A stretch of 64,000 nucleotides of DNA from an uncultured Paracoccaceae bacterium (GCA_947498645.1 CANMKS010000001.1:2270032-2334031), one strand, 5' to 3'. Positions 9,262-18,870 are shown, counted from the first letter of the stretch. Notes: generated from the sequence alone by a model not told the origin. A program made the numbers and translations.

Positions 9262-9782
9262 TGACTGGAACTGCCGTTGGCGCTGATAAAGAACACGGCG
9301 CGCAGCTGATCAATTCAGAGCTGCAGGACAAGGGTTTCCTTGTGACCTCGACCGCTGACATCATCAACTGGGCGCGCACCGGTAGCCTGCACTGGATGAC
9401 ATTCGGTCTGGCCTGTTGCGCGGTTGAGATGATGCATACCTCTATGCCCCGCTATGACCTTGAGCGGTTTGGCACGGCGCCGCGCGCCTCTCCGCGGCAG
9501 TCAGACCTGATGATTGTGGCTGGCACGCTGACCAACAAGATGGCGCCCGCGCTGCGCAAGGTCTACGACCAGATGCCAGAGCCGCGTTACGTGATCTCGA
9601 TGGGGTCATGTGCCAATGGTGGCGGTTACTACCACTACAGCTATTCTGTGGTGCGTGGTTGCGACCGCATTGTGCCTGTTGATGTCTATGTGCCGGGCTG
9701 CCCGCCCACGGCAGAGGCGCTGCTGTACGGTATCCTTCAGCTACAGCGCAAAATGCGCCGCACAGGGACAATCGTGCGCTAA
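9261..9782 (+). CDS. nuoB: NADH-quinone oxidoreductase subunit B
   Basis: 173-residue peripheral subunit that carries the terminal cluster N2, which reduces quinone. The four ligand cysteines are seen as tandem C52-C53 in [10 protein letters not shown]117 in [10 protein letters not shown] and C147 in YVPGCPPT, with the family spacings of 63 and 29 residues. ATG at 9261 gives the N-terminus [12 protein letters not shown] and overlaps the nuoA stop (TGATG); an in-frame ATG at 9252 would add three residues. The rest is close to the Paracoccus homologue. Confidence 0.96.
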   Translation: MTGTAVGADKEHGAQLINSELQDKGFLVTSTADIINWARTGSLHWMTFGLACCAVEMMHTSMPRYDLERFGTAPRASPRQSDLMIVAGTLTNKMAPALRKVYDQMPEPRYVISMGSCANGGGYYHYSYSVVRGCDRIVPVDVYVPGCPPTAEALLYGILQLQRKMRRTGTIVR

Positions 9783-9806
9783 GCTGCACGTGTGAAAGGA
9801 TTTACG

Positions 9807-10418
9807 ATGACCGAAGCCCTGCAAGAACTTGGCACCCACCTTGAGTTGAAGCGCCCTGATTGTGTGCTGTCCTGGGAGGTTGCCCATGATGAGCTGACTG
9901 TCACAGTTGCCCCGTCTTCGCTGGTCAGCTTTGTGGAATTCCTCAAGACCGATGCAACCTGCAAGTTTTCGTCGCTGATTGATATCACGGCTGTGGATTA
10001 CCCCAGCCGGACCAAGCGGTTTGACGTCGTCTATCATTTCCTGAGCATGTATCAGAACCATCGCATCCGTCTGCGGGTTCAGATCCGTGACGAAGACATG
10101 ATGCCGTCGATCATGTCGGTGCATCCGTCTGCCAACTGGTTCGAACGTGAAGTTTTCGATATGTTCGGCATTCTGTTTTCCGGCCACCCGGACTTGCGCC
10201 GCATCCTGACTGACTACGGGTTCCGCGGGCATCCGCTCCGCAAGGATTTCCCGACGACGGGCTACACCGAGGTCCGTTATGACGAAGTGCAAAAGCGTGT
10301 CGTTTATGAACCTGTCAGCCTTGTGCAGGAATATCGCCAGTTCGATTTCATGTCGCCATGGGAAGGTGCGGAATACATCCTGCCGGGGGATGAAAAGAAG
10401 GAAGAGGCGAAGGGCTGA
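9807..10418 (+). CDS. nuoC: NADH-quinone oxidoreductase subunit C
   Basis: 203-residue 30 kDa-type subunit of the connecting module of complex I. Conserved block: [58 protein letters not shown], ending in REYRQFDF-like [14 protein letters not shown]. It is separate from nuoD here (fused in Escherichia coli), with two foreign genes between them. ATG at 9807 follows GAAAGGA by 6 bp; a GTG at 9792 is in frame but upstream of that ribosome site. The stop overlaps the next gene (TGATG). Confidence 0.96.
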   Translation: MTEALQELGTHLELKRPDCVLSWEVAHDELTVTVAPSSLVSFVEFLKTDATCKFSSLIDITAVDYPSRTKRFDVVYHFLSMYQNHRIRLRVQIRDEDMMPSIMSVHPSANWFEREVFDMFGILFSGHPDLRRILTDYGFRGHPLRKDFPTTGYTEVRYDEVQKRVVYEPVSLVQEYRQFDFMSPWEGAEYILPGDEKKEEAKG

Positions 10419-10843
10419 TGACAGCACTGCCGGGCACATGCATGTGTGGCGCTTGCGCATTCACAGCGACCCCCACGCCCGATGGGCTGGGGGCAGGGGC
10501 CTGTCATTGCGGAATGTGCCGCAAATGGTCTGGTGGCATGTATCTTTCCGTTGATTGCGGGGCTTCGGTGCAGTTTGACGATGGCGCGCCTGTCGGGTCT
10601 TACAAAGGGTCCGAGTGGGGGGAGCGGCTGTTTTGCAAGGAATGTGGCTCGTCACTGCTTTGGCAGACACAGGACGGCCAGAACCAGCATGTATCCATTC
10701 AGGCCTTTGAAGACCCCGCCCAGTTTGAGATTGGCGTGCAGGTGTTTATCGACAAAAAGCCCGACAACTACGCGCTGGCGGCTGACACAAAAACGATGAC
10801 CGAAGCCGAGGTCTTTGCGCTTTTTGCGCCAAAGGATGGCTGA
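10418..10843 (+). CDS. GFA-family (glutathione-dependent formaldehyde-activating-like) protein
   Basis: 141 residues with the zinc-binding pattern of the GFA/CENP-V fold: CMCGAC near the N-terminus, CHCGMCRKWSGG at about residues 29-40, and CKECGSSLLW around 69. The family includes glutathione-formaldehyde adduct enzymes, but most members have no known reaction. Its ATG shares a base with the nuoC stop, so it is translationally coupled inside the complex I operon. It is not a complex I subunit in any organism I know of; a structural zinc protein or passenger gene are both possible. Confidence 0.85.
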   Translation: MTALPGTCMCGACAFTATPTPDGLGAGACHCGMCRKWSGGMYLSVDCGASVQFDDGAPVGSYKGSEWGERLFCKECGSSLLWQTQDGQNQHVSIQAFEDPAQFEIGVQVFIDKKPDNYALAADTKTMTEAEVFALFAPKDG

Positions 10844-11729
10844 CCCCACAATACTGTTCGGCGTCGGAGCCACCAAAGCGGGGACAAGCTGGCTTTACCG
10901 CTATCTGCATGATCACCCTGAATGTGCGATGCCTGCGGTGAAAGAGGCGCATTATTGGGATACCTTCGATGCTGGCCCTTGTGACAAACAGGTTGCCGCA
11001 TATCGTATCCGCCTGCACGAGCTGCAACTGGCCAAAGATGCGGCGGCGCAGGCGGGGCAGGGCTGGAAGGTCGACAATATGACCCGCCGCATTGGCGAGA
11101 TGACGCAATTGATTGAAGTGCTGGCAAGTGATCGCAACGGCGATACCCGCTATGCCGACTGGCTGTTGCAGGGTCGGGGTGCCGCGCGTGTTGTGGCCGA
11201 TATGACGCCCAATTACGCGACCCTGCCAGATGAGATTCTGGCCCGGATGCTGGCCTTATCCCCGCAGACGAAATTCGTCTTTCTGATTCGTGACCCGCTG
11301 GACCGGCTGTGGTCACATATCCGTATGCAGGCCCGTCGGCAGCGGCAGAACCACGAGGTTTATGAGAAGAAATCGAACAACATCCTCTACCGCATCCTCA
11401 ACCGGGGCGATGAGCGGCATATTCTGGAACGTGGCGATTATCCCAAGATCATCCGCAAGCTGCGCCGCGTGATCCCCAAGAGCCGGTTGCAAATTTTGTT
11501 TACAGAAGACCTACAGACCTCACATGGGCTCTCGCAACTTTGCAGCTTCCTTGATATTGAGGCGGTAACACCGGATTTGCCGGATCGGGTCCATACCGGG
11601 CCAGAGGTGGTAATGCTGGACAAATTGCGGCCCCGTGCGCTGGGCCTGCTGAACGAACACTACGAATGGGTGGCGCGCAATGTCAGCCCCCTGCCACAGC
11701 GGTGGCAAGACAACCGAGCGAGGGCTTGA
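10836..11729 (+). CDS. Sulfotransferase-domain protein
   Basis: 297 residues. The 5'-phosphosulfate loop of PAPS-dependent sulfotransferases is visible as [16 protein letters not shown] at the N-terminus and the 3'-phosphate motif as [15 protein letters not shown] about 150 residues later, the spacing expected for the heparan/lipid sulfotransferase type. No signal peptide, so cytosolic. Acceptor unknown; a glycan or lipid is the usual substrate of such proteins. It overlaps the GFA gene by 8 bp and ends a few bases before nuoD, so it lies inside the complex I transcription unit, where it has no evident reason to be. Confidence 0.85.
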   Translation: MADPTILFGVGATKAGTSWLYRYLHDHPECAMPAVKEAHYWDTFDAGPCDKQVAAYRIRLHELQLAKDAAAQAGQGWKVDNMTRRIGEMTQLIEVLASDRNGDTRYADWLLQGRGAARVVADMTPNYATLPDEILARMLALSPQTKFVFLIRDPLDRLWSHIRMQARRQRQNHEVYEKKSNNILYRILNRGDERHILERGDYPKIIRKLRRVIPKSRLQILFTEDLQTSHGLSQLCSFLDIEAVTPDLPDRVHTGPEVVMLDKLRPRALGLLNEHYEWVARNVSPLPQRWQDNRARA

Positions 11730-11733
11730 AAAT

Positions 11734-12972
11734 ATGATGGACGGCGATATCCGTGTGAACACCTATGATGATGGATCATCTGATGCGGCCACTGACGAGC
11801 AGCAGATCAGAAATTTCAACATCAACTTTGGCCCACAACACCCTGCTGCCCATGGCGTTTTGCGTCTGGTTCTTGAGCTGGACGGCGAAATTGTAGAGCG
11901 CTGCGACCCTCATATCGGCCTGCTGCACCGTGGCACCGAAAAGCTGATGGAATCGCGCACGTATCTGCAAAACCTGCCGTATTTTGACCGGCTGGATTAT
12001 GTGGCACCGATGAATCAGGAACACGCCTGGTGTCTGGCCATCGAAAAACTGACGGGCACCGAAGTGCCGCGCCGTGCGTCATTGATCCGCGTTTTGTATT
12101 CCGAGATTGGCCGCGTGCTGAACCACCTGCTGAACGTGACGACGCAGGCGATGGATGTTGGCGCGCTGACCCCGCCTCTGTGGGGTTTTGAAGAACGTGA
12201 AAAGCTGATGGTGTTCTATGAGCGTGCCTGTGGCGCCCGCCTGCACGCCGCCTATTTCCGCCCCGGTGGTGTGCATCAGGACCTACCGGATGAGCTGATC
12301 GAGGATATCGACACCTGGGCTGTTGAATTTCCAAAGGTGCTGGCAGACATCGACGGCCTGCTGACCGAGAACCGGATTTTCAAGCAGCGTAACGCCGACA
12401 TCGGCATCGTGTCCGAACAGGATATTCAGGACTGGAGCTTCTCTGGTGTGATGGTCCGTGGGTCTGGCCTTGCATGGGATTTGCGCCGCGCCCAGCCCTA
12501 CGAATGCTATGACGAGTTTGAATTCCAGATCCCCGTTGGCAAGAACGGCGATTGCTACGATCGCTACCTGTGCCGCATGGAAGAGATGCGCCAGTCGGTC
12601 CACATCATTCGCCAAGCCTGCGAAAAACTGCGGGTTGAAAAGGGTGATGTCATGGCCCGCGGCAAGATGACCCCGCCGACACGCAGTGAGATGAAAACCT
12701 CGATGGAGGCGTTGATCCACCACTTTAAGCTATACACCGAAGGATTCCACGTACCCGCGGGCGAGGTTTACGCCGCCGTCGAGGCCCCAAAGGGGGAATT
12801 CGGCGTATATCTGGTGGCCGATGGCACAAACCAGCCGTACCGCGCCAAGATACGTGCGCCGGGCTATCTTCACCTGCAGGCGATGGATTATATCTGCAAA
12901 GGCCACCAGTTGGCTGATGTCAGTGCGATCATCGGGACGATGGATGTCGTCTTTGGAGAGATTGACCGATGA
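11734..12972 (+). CDS. nuoD: NADH-quinone oxidoreductase subunit D
   Basis: 49 kDa-type subunit that forms the quinone-binding pocket with NuoB. Conserved [20 protein letters not shown] contains the His that contacts quinone, followed by [34 protein letters not shown] and the C-terminal [19 protein letters not shown]. About 412 residues. Two adjacent ATG codons (11734, 11737) are possible; the second gives the MDGDIR start of the Paracoccus protein. AGGG at 11721-11724 is the nearest ribosome site. The stop overlaps the next gene (ATGA). Confidence 0.96.
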   Translation: MMDGDIRVNTYDDGSSDAATDEQQIRNFNINFGPQHPAAHGVLRLVLELDGEIVERCDPHIGLLHRGTEKLMESRTYLQNLPYFDRLDYVAPMNQEHAWCLAIEKLTGTEVPRRASLIRVLYSEIGRVLNHLLNVTTQAMDVGALTPPLWGFEEREKLMVFYERACGARLHAAYFRPGGVHQDLPDELIEDIDTWAVEFPKVLADIDGLLTENRIFKQRNADIGIVSEQDIQDWSFSGVMVRGSGLAWDLRRAQPYECYDEFEFQIPVGKNGDCYDRYLCRMEEMRQSVHIIRQACEKLRVEKGDVMARGKMTPPTRSEMKTSMEALIHHFKLYTEGFHVPAGEVYAAVEAPKGEFGVYLVADGTNQPYRAKIRAPGYLHLQAMDYICKGHQLADVSAIIGTMDVVFGEIDR

Positions 12973-13175
12973 CCATGGGTGATATCCTGCTGGGGCTGCT
13001 GATCGTGACGGGGTTCTTTGTCTCGGCGGCCGTTTCGCGCATCTTTCGGCGCGGCATGACTGGGATCATCATCGGTGGTGTTGCCGGTCTGGCGGTGTCG
13101 GTTGCGATGCTCTTTTACGGGATGGAACAGTTGTTTCCAGAGGCCCCGGATATGGTCAGTGACACGTCAAACTAA
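12969..13175 (+). CDS. Small two-helix membrane protein in the nuo operon
   Basis: 68 residues with two hydrophobic helices (about 5-22 and 31-50) joined by a basic loop RIFRRG, giving a hairpin with the loop probably cytoplasmic. Short acidic C-terminus. Its ATG overlaps the nuoD stop (ATGA), so it is made with complex I. No family recognised; unidentified reading frames between nuo genes are known in Rhodobacter capsulatus and Paracoccus denitrificans, and this may be one of that type. Confidence 0.7.
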   Translation: MTMGDILLGLLIVTGFFVSAAVSRIFRRGMTGIIIGGVAGLAVSVAMLFYGMEQLFPEAPDMVSDTSN

Positions 13176-13218
13176 GTGCGAATGCACATGAAGAAAAAGC
13201 TTTGAGGAGACCGACACA

Positions 13219-13527
13219 ATGATCCGCGCAGCAACAATTCTGCCCATTCTTGCCCTATCCGCCTGTGCAACGGCGGTGCCAGTGTCCGCCCCCGCACCAG
13301 AGGCAGCGGCCCCAGCGACACCCAACTCTGCCAAGGCCCGTTTTGTGGCCGCAGCCGAGGCGAATGGCTGTGTCGTCAACGAAGCAACCTCGCCAGCGAT
13401 CCTGGCTGGTGCCACCCTTTCAGTCGAAGACCTTGCCCGCATAATGACAGAGCTGCGCGCAGAGGGCCGCGGCGAAATCGCAGCCGACGGGCGGTCCTTC
13501 CGGGTGACAACCGGAGCCTGTGCATGA
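13219..13527 (+). CDS. Small lipoprotein in the nuo operon
   Basis: 102 residues with a lipoprotein signal peptide: hydrophobic [10 protein letters not shown] with the lipobox LSAC at about residues 13-16, then a Pro/Ala-rich tether and a compact C-terminal domain (about 40-102) with two cysteines that could form a disulfide. Ribosome site GAGGAG at 13204-13209. Function unknown. It overlaps the following 41-residue gene by 4 bp, which in turn overlaps nuoE, so the three are translationally linked. Confidence 0.75.
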   Translation: MIRAATILPILALSACATAVPVSAPAPEAAAPATPNSAKARFVAAAEANGCVVNEATSPAILAGATLSVEDLARIMTELRAEGRGEIAADGRSFRVTTGACA

Positions 13528-13649
13528 TGACATTGGGCTTGCCCGGCCTGATGCTTGTGTTAGGGGTTGGGCCCAATCCTGCCGGCGTCATACCCGCCGC
13601 TATTTTTGCACTGTCCGCCAGTGCCATGATGTTAACCGGAATGAACTAA
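13524..13649 (+). CDS. 41-residue hydrophobic protein coupled to nuoE
   Basis: Start ATG at 13524 overlaps the lipoprotein stop (ATGA) and the stop TAA (13647-13649) overlaps the nuoE start (TAATG). The peptide begins [16 protein letters not shown] and continues with [16 protein letters not shown], so one or two short membrane helices with hardly any charge. The double stop/start overlap fills the space between two genes without leaving untranslated bases, which is why I treat it as a real gene rather than chance. An alternative is that its translation only serves to deliver ribosomes to nuoE. Confidence 0.6.
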   Translation: MMTLGLPGLMLVLGVGPNPAGVIPAAIFALSASAMMLTGMN

Positions 13650-14749
13650 TGCTACGCCGCCTTTATCACGACCAGCCAGAAACCTTCGCTTTCACGCCAG
13701 ATAACCTCAAATGGGCGCAGGCGCAGATGAAGAAATTCCCCGAAGGCCGCCAGGCCTCTGCGATCATTCCGATCCTGTGGCGCGCGCAGGAACAGGAAGG
13801 CTGGCTGACCCGCCCAGCAATTGAATATGTCGCTGCGATGCTTGATCTGGCTTACATTCGCGCGCTGGAAGTGGCGTCGTTCTATTTCATGTTCCAACTA
13901 CAGCCTGTTGGCGCTGTGGCCCATATTCAGGTCTGTGGCACGCTGTCGTGCATGATCTGCGGTGCCGAGGATCTGATTGGCGTCTGCAAGGACAAGATCG
14001 CCGACAAGCCCCACACATTGTCGGCGGATGGCAAGTTTTCGTGGGAAGAGGTCGAGTGCCTTGGATCCTGTGCCAACGCGCCCATGGCCCAGATTGGCAA
14101 AGATTACTACGAAGACCTCACTGCCGAGCGTCTGGGCGAGATCATTGATGAGCTTGCAGCAGGTCGCGTTCCGGCACCGGGCCCGCAGAACGGCCGTTTT
14201 GCGGCAGAGCCGTTAAAGGGGCTGACCAGCCTGAAAGACTACGACAGTGGCAAAACCAAATATAACGCCAGCGCCCAATTGGCGGTGGATATCGGCGATA
14301 CGGTCAAGCGGATTGATGGCACCGAGGTGCCGCTGCTGACACCTTGGGTCAAGGATGGCGCACCGGCAAAGCCGAAAGGCAAGAAACCGGCTGTGGCGAA
14401 ACCGGCGGCCAAGAAACCTGCCGACGGGACGGGCGTGACCAAGCAGCAAGCTGTGGCGAAATCCAAGGCAAAGCCAACCGGCAAGACCAACCCGAACCCA
14501 GTGATTGAAAGTGAACCGGAAACGCTAAAGGCGGCACGCGATGGTGGGGCGGACGACCTCAAGAAAATCGGTGGTGTCGGTCCCAAACTGGAAGGTGTCC
14601 TGAACGATCTGGGGTTCTACCACTTTGATCAGATCGCCAAATGGACCGACGCGGAAATCGCCTGGGTCGACAGCCGCTTGAAGTTCAAGGGCCGGATCGA
14701 GCGTGATGATTGGATCGGTCAGGCGACCGCGCTGGCAAAATCCTCCTAA
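13649..14749 (+). CDS. nuoE: NADH-quinone oxidoreductase subunit E with extra C-terminal domain
   Basis: 24 kDa-type subunit holding the [2Fe-2S] cluster N1a. Ligands C96 (QVCGTLSC), C101, C137 and C141 ([11 protein letters not shown]) are in the family spacing, and the core ends near residue 180. The protein is 366 residues, well beyond the 160-240 of a plain NuoE: residues about 235-290 are a Lys/Pro/Ala linker and 300-366 a folded-looking domain with [17 protein letters not shown], the helix-hairpin-helix style GVGPKL turn. The same domain recurs in the next gene. ATG at 13649 overlaps the stop of the 41-residue gene. Confidence 0.95.
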   Translation: MLRRLYHDQPETFAFTPDNLKWAQAQMKKFPEGRQASAIIPILWRAQEQEGWLTRPAIEYVAAMLDLAYIRALEVASFYFMFQLQPVGAVAHIQVCGTLSCMICGAEDLIGVCKDKIADKPHTLSADGKFSWEEVECLGSCANAPMAQIGKDYYEDLTAERLGEIIDELAAGRVPAPGPQNGRFAAEPLKGLTSLKDYDSGKTKYNASAQLAVDIGDTVKRIDGTEVPLLTPWVKDGAPAKPKGKKPAVAKPAAKKPADGTGVTKQQAVAKSKAKPTGKTNPNPVIESEPETLKAARDGGADDLKKIGGVGPKLEGVLNDLGFYHFDQIAKWTDAEIAWVDSRLKFKGRIERDDWIGQATALAKSS

Positions 14750-14935
14750 TTTGCTGAAATTCGCGACTTTTGCGTAAAACTCGGCCCGTGCGCTGCTGCC
14801 GGGGCAGTATTTCTTTACCCGTCACCCGTGTTTCGGGTAGAGGTATCTGGGATATACGTCTGGGACGATCTGCTGAAGCATATCGTTCGAAGTCTGCAAG
14901 GCCGAAAAAATGGCCACCTGAGGGAGAAATTTGCG

Positions 14936-15628
14936 ATGAAAGACACTGCACCAATCAGTTCCGGTATTCTGGCCGTTGCCGCCCTTTTTGGCATTCTTGC
15001 CGCCGGGGTCGCCTATGTTCTTTTTGAATACGGCATCTTTGGATCATTCTTCATCGGCCTGATCATTGCGATTATCGTTGCGATTGTGCTGATGCTTGGC
15101 TGGCGTGAACCGCAGTCGGGCCCGCAAGAGGTTGCTGCCCCTGCGCCGAAACCCGAAACAACACCAGCACCAGAACCGGCACCAGAACCTGCGCCGGCGG
15201 CGGCACCCGTTGCCGCAGCAACACCAGCTGAGCCGGTCGCTGCAACGCCTGCACCAAAGAAAGCAGCTGCACCAAAGAAAAAACCTGCCGCCAAAAAACC
15301 TGCTGCACCCAAACCAGCGCCTGCGGCTGCGGCCGAGGCCGAGGGCACACCGGAATTCCTGAGCGAAGCGCGCGCAGGCGGCCCTGATGATCTTAAGCAG
15401 ATCAAAGGCGTCGGGCCGAAACTGGAAAAGACCCTGCACGGCATGGGCATTTACCACTTTGACCAGATCGCAGGCTGGGGCCCGAAAGAGCAGGCCTGGA
15501 TGGATGACAATCTGGCAGGTTTCAAAGGCCGCGCCACCCGTGACAACTGGGTGTCGCAGGCAAAGACACTTGCCGCCGGCGGTTCGACCGAATTTTCCCA
15601 AAAGGTCGACAAGGGCGGCGTTTACTAA
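14936..15628 (+). CDS. Membrane-anchored paralogue of the NuoE C-terminal domain
   Basis: 230 residues: two membrane helices (about 9-30 and 34-55), a low-complexity Pro/Ala/Glu then Lys/Ala/Pro linker (about 58-135), and a C-terminal domain (150-212) with DDLKQIKGVGPKLEKTL and YHFDQIAGW. By hand alignment about 38 of 62 positions are identical to residues 301-361 of NuoE. The architecture is thus a membrane anchor on a flexible arm carrying the same helix-hairpin-helix-like module. ATG at 14936 follows AGGGAGAA at 14921-14928. The 186 bp gap before it holds a small inverted repeat and possibly a weak internal promoter (TTGCTG-N18-TAAAAC from 14751). Confidence 0.8.
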   Translation: MKDTAPISSGILAVAALFGILAAGVAYVLFEYGIFGSFFIGLIIAIIVAIVLMLGWREPQSGPQEVAAPAPKPETTPAPEPAPEPAPAAAPVAAATPAEPVAATPAPKKAAAPKKKPAAKKPAAPKPAPAAAAEAEGTPEFLSEARAGGPDDLKQIKGVGPKLEKTLHGMGIYHFDQIAGWGPKEQAWMDDNLAGFKGRATRDNWVSQAKTLAAGGSTEFSQKVDKGGVY

Positions 15629-15643
15629 AATACGGCAAAGACG

Positions 15644-15874
15644 ATGGCCCAGCATGGACGCACAAATGAAGCCCGGGCAGGACAGCGCGTCGCGTTGTTC
15701 ATGGCCGGGGTTGGTGTTCTCTGGGTTCTGGTGACGATGATCGGGGCGAATTACGACTGGTCGATGCGGACAAGGGCGTTTTTTGACCTTGCAGCGCTCG
15801 CCGGTTTCGGGTTTGCCCTGTGGCAGACATATAGGCTTTGGCGCGCGCGCCAGAATGAAAAGGGCGATCAGTAA
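15644..15874 (+). CDS. DUF5337-type two-helix membrane protein
   Basis: 76 residues with a polar N-terminus ([10 protein letters not shown]), helix about 14-34, a short loop [10 protein letters not shown] and a second helix about 45-63, ending in basic and acidic residues. The pattern matches the small DUF5337 proteins found beside nuoF in Rhodobacteraceae; assignment is from memory of that pattern. No function known. The stop overlaps the nuoF ATG (TAATG), which suggests stoichiometric expression with complex I. Confidence 0.7.
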   Translation: MAQHGRTNEARAGQRVALFMAGVGVLWVLVTMIGANYDWSMRTRAFFDLAALAGFGFALWQTYRLWRARQNEKGDQ

Positions 15875-17160
15875 TGCTCAAAGATGAGAACCGGATTTTC
15901 ACAAACCTTTACGGGATGCACGACCGCACGCTGAAAGGCGCGCAGGCGCGGGGCCATTGGGATGGCACGGCGGATATCATCAAGAAGGGCCGTGACTGGA
16001 TCATCAATGAAATGAAGGCCTCTGGCCTGCGTGGCCGTGGCGGAGCGGGGTTTCCGACGGGTCTCAAGTGGTCGTTCATGCCCAAGGAAAGCGATGGGCG
16101 GCCTGCCTACCTTGTCGTGAACGCCGACGAATCTGAGCCGGGCACATGTAAAGACCGCGAAATCATGCGCCACGATCCGCATACGCTGATCGAAGGGTGC
16201 CTGATTGCGTCTTTCGCGATGAACGCCAATGCCTGCTACATCTACATTCGTGGCGAATACATCCGCGAAAAGGAAGCGCTGCAAGCCGCGATCGACGAAT
16301 GCTATGAAGCGGGCCTTGTCGGGCCAAATGCCGCCAAATCCGGCTGGCCATTCGACATTTACCTGACCCATGGGGCGGGGGCGTATATCTGCGGCGAAGA
16401 AACCGCGCTTCTCGAAAGCCTTGAGGGCAAGAAGGGTATGCCGCGCATGAAGCCGCCGTTCCCTGCGGGTGCTGGCCTTTATGGTTGCCCGACCACGGTG
16501 AACAACGTGGAATCAATTGCTGTTGTGCCAACCATTCTGCGCCGTGGCGGCGACTGGTTTGCTGGCATGGGGCGCCCGAATAACGCGGGCACGAAACTGT
16601 TTGCGATTTCCGGCCATGTGAACAACCCTTGTGTCGTGGAAGAGGAAATGTCGATTTCCTTTGAAGAACTGATCGAAAAACACTGCGGCGGAATTCGTGG
16701 CGGCTGGGACAATCTCAAGGCCGTCATTCCGGGCGGGTCGTCCGTGCCCTGTGTGCGTGGCGAAAACATGCGTGACGCCGTGATGGATTTCGATGCGCTG
16801 AAGGAAAAAGGCTCCTCGTTGGGCACGGCGGCGGTGATCGTCATGGATAACTCTACCGATATGATCAAGGCGATCTGGCGGTTGTCCAAGTTTTACAAGC
16901 ACGAAAGCTGTGGTCAGTGTACGCCATGCCGCGAAGGCACCGGCTGGATGATGCGCGTTATGGCCCGTTTGGTCGAAGGCAATGCATCTGTCGAGGAAAT
17001 CGATATGCTGCTGGACGTGACAAAGCAGGTCGAAGGCCATACGATTTGCGCATTGGGCGATGCGGCGGCCTGGCCGATCCAGGGGTTGATCAAGAACTTC
17101 CGGGACGAGATCGAGGACCGCATCAAAGGCAAACGCATGGCAGGGATAGCAGCAGAATGA
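15874..17160 (+). CDS. nuoF: NADH-quinone oxidoreductase subunit F
   Basis: 51 kDa-type subunit, 428 residues, which binds NADH and FMN and holds [4Fe-4S] cluster N3. FMN/NADH glycine loops are [16 protein letters not shown] (about 50-65) and [19 protein letters not shown] (about 168-186). N3 cysteines lie in [12 protein letters not shown] and in the later [13 protein letters not shown]. Together with NuoE and NuoG it makes the NADH-oxidising module. The ATG overlaps the DUF5337 stop and its own stop overlaps the next lipoprotein gene (ATGA). Confidence 0.97.
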   Translation: MLKDENRIFTNLYGMHDRTLKGAQARGHWDGTADIIKKGRDWIINEMKASGLRGRGGAGFPTGLKWSFMPKESDGRPAYLVVNADESEPGTCKDREIMRHDPHTLIEGCLIASFAMNANACYIYIRGEYIREKEALQAAIDECYEAGLVGPNAAKSGWPFDIYLTHGAGAYICGEETALLESLEGKKGMPRMKPPFPAGAGLYGCPTTVNNVESIAVVPTILRRGGDWFAGMGRPNNAGTKLFAISGHVNNPCVVEEEMSISFEELIEKHCGGIRGGWDNLKAVIPGGSSVPCVRGENMRDAVMDFDALKEKGSSLGTAAVIVMDNSTDMIKAIWRLSKFYKHESCGQCTPCREGTGWMMRVMARLVEGNASVEEIDMLLDVTKQVEGHTICALGDAAAWPIQGLIKNFRDEIEDRIKGKRMAGIAAE

Positions 17161-17561
17161 AAAAACTGGGATTGATGTTTGGCGCGGCTTTGACATTGGC
17201 CGCATGTGCAACCGGTGGCGGGCGGTCGTTTGACGATCCGGCGGTTCAAAAGCTCTTCACCATGTCGACGCCGATGTATTACGCAAGCCAGAATCTGGCC
17301 AGTCAGGTGGCACAGGGCTGCGCGCGCTACAGCTATGACAGTGCGCTGGACGCGCAGTTGAATGAGGCCCGCAACGAAGTTGGGCGCGGCTCACTTTCGG
17401 CCAACAGCCTGCGGCGAGCGATTGATCTGGAAACGGATGTCGCGCAGCGCAGTTTTCAGGCCAAGCATGATGTGGTGTTGGGATCAGATGATCTTTGTGC
17501 GGCAGGGGATGCCGAAGCGCTGGAAGGCTCTGCCATCAGCGCATTGCTGATCCCGGCCTAA
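17157..17561 (+). CDS. Lipoprotein of unknown function in the nuo operon
   Basis: 134 residues with a textbook lipoprotein signal: KK, then hydrophobic [13 protein letters not shown] with lipobox LAAC, followed by ATGGG. The mature part is polar and mostly helical, with two further cysteines. It would sit in the periplasm, anchored to a membrane, on the opposite side from the NuoEFG arm. Family not recognised. ATGA overlap with nuoF. Confidence 0.75.
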   Translation: MKKLGLMFGAALTLAACATGGGRSFDDPAVQKLFTMSTPMYYASQNLASQVAQGCARYSYDSALDAQLNEARNEVGRGSLSANSLRRAIDLETDVAQRSFQAKHDVVLGSDDLCAAGDAEALEGSAISALLIPA

Positions 17562-17570
17562 GCACCGACA

Positions 17571-17804
17571 ATGGCGTTTCGCAATGCTTTGGATGGGGCC
17601 GCGAGTTTCTGCGCGGCCCTTGTCACGTTTGCTGTCTGTGGGTTGCCTGCCTGGTTTACGGTTGTGGCTGTCAGGGCGGACCTTGCGCCGGTTTGGGCCT
17701 ATGGTGCGGCAGCAGTGCTCGCGGCGATTGGTGGGGTGCTGACCCTTGCATTCTTGCGCAAAGGCCTGGCCGGCGTGGCCCCCACAAGACAACGGCGGCG
17801 TTGA
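17571..17804 (+). CDS. Small two-helix membrane protein
   Basis: 77 residues, helices at about 12-34 and 40-63, strongly basic C-terminus (RQRRR), so an in-in hairpin is likely. Nine bases separate it from the preceding lipoprotein. I found no family and the ribosome site is poor (GCACCGACA before ATG), so the call rests on length, hydrophobic pattern and operon position. Confidence 0.55.
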   Translation: MAFRNALDGAASFCAALVTFAVCGLPAWFTVVAVRADLAPVWAYGAAAVLAAIGGVLTLAFLRKGLAGVAPTRQRRR

Positions 17805-17846
17805 CGTAAGGTGGGTTTGAACCCACCGCACCTGAAGGGAGCAGTC

Positions 17847-18299
17847 ATGCATCTTGCCGAACTCAACATTGGCCGCCTTTTGGCCCCCACCGATGACCCC
17901 CGTGTGGCGGAATTCATGGCCAACCTTGACCGGATCAACGGCATGGGCAAGCGTATGTCCGGCTTTGTCTGGATGATGGAAGGGTCGGGTGAGCCCGGCA
18001 CGGGCAACACTGCGGCCTGTCTGGATGGCGATCCACAGTTTGTGGCCAATCTGTCGGTCTGGGAGACGCCCGCACAATTGCAGACCTTTGTTTTCGACAC
18101 GCTGCATGCCAAATTCATGGCGCGCGGCAATGAATGGTTCGAGACGCTCGTTCAAATGCATTTCGTTATGTGGTGGGTTCCCGAAGGCACTGAGCCCACC
18201 CTGGATGAGGCGATGGTCAAGCTGCGCTATCGCGAAGAACACGGCGACAGCGTGGATGCTTTTGGCTGGGACTGGCTGCGCGCCCACGCGGCGCAATGA
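17847..18299 (+). CDS. DUF3291 protein, first of a tandem pair
   Basis: 150 residues. Pattern HLAELNIGRLLAPTDDPRVAEFM, SGFVWMMEG, LSVWETPAQLQTFVF and MWWVPEGTEPTLDEAM is that of DUF3291, a dimeric alpha/beta-barrel-like family related to antibiotic-biosynthesis monooxygenase folds; no reaction is established. Cytosolic. ATG at 17847 follows AAGGGAG. It overlaps its paralogue by 4 bp and both lie between nuoF and nuoG. Confidence 0.85.
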   Translation: MHLAELNIGRLLAPTDDPRVAEFMANLDRINGMGKRMSGFVWMMEGSGEPGTGNTAACLDGDPQFVANLSVWETPAQLQTFVFDTLHAKFMARGNEWFETLVQMHFVMWWVPEGTEPTLDEAMVKLRYREEHGDSVDAFGWDWLRAHAAQ

Positions 18300-18766
18300 C
18301 CCGTCATCTGGCCGAATTCAACTTTGGCACATTGCGTTATCCCTGGGGTGATCCGCGCATTGCAGGGTTTGAGGATGCGGTTGATCAGGTCAACGCCATC
18401 GGCGCCCGCAGTGCGGGGTTTGTCTGGCGTCTGCCTGATGAAGACATGGAATATGCGCAGCTTGACCCCGACGGTCCACTGAAGGACCGGCCAAACACCG
18501 CCTCTACCTTGTCGGTCTGGGAAAATCCTGCGGCCCTCTATCAGTTTGTGACCAGAACATTACATGCCCGGATCATGAAAGGGGCACCCGATTGGTTTGT
18601 TCCCGGCGACAGCGGGCATCTGGTTTGTTGGTGGGTGCCTGTGGGTGCGCGGCCAAGCGTTGCGGATGGCATGGCCAAGTGGCAAATACTGCAAGCCGCA
18701 GGCGAGACGGAAAATATCTTTTCTGCCAATGGCTTAAAGGCCCTTGCACTGGCCGAACCGGCGTAA
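18296..18766 (+). CDS. DUF3291 protein, second of a tandem pair
   Basis: 156 residues, clearly paralogous to the gene before it: HLAEFNFGTLRYPWGDPRIAGF, SAGFVWRLPDEDM, LSVWENPAALYQFV, CWWVPVGARPSVADGM line up in order. The two copies have diverged in their C-termini. ATGA overlap implies co-translation and perhaps a heterodimer of the two proteins. No catalytic residues can be named. The 104 bp after it hold no obvious signal beyond the ribosome site CAGGAG of the next gene. Confidence 0.85.
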   Translation: MTRHLAEFNFGTLRYPWGDPRIAGFEDAVDQVNAIGARSAGFVWRLPDEDMEYAQLDPDGPLKDRPNTASTLSVWENPAALYQFVTRTLHARIMKGAPDWFVPGDSGHLVCWWVPVGARPSVADGMAKWQILQAAGETENIFSANGLKALALAEPA

Positions 18767-18870
18767 ACACACCGATGACATTGCGCTGATATTGAATATC
18801 GCACACCAAATCGCGATGTCTGATCTGCAACCGGCAGCATCTGAACTGCCCGACGCAGGAGAATGAGCAT

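Noticed and set aside
14816..14839. TACCCG...CGGGTA inverted repeat before the 230-residue membrane protein as a regulator site
   Set aside because: Six-base arms with an internal alternative pairing (ACCCG-TGTTT-CGGGT); too short in GC-rich DNA to claim a function.
15120..15345. DNA repeat array
   Set aside because: It is the coding sequence of a Pro/Ala/Glu and Lys/Ala/Pro linker; repeats are imperfect and follow codon composition.
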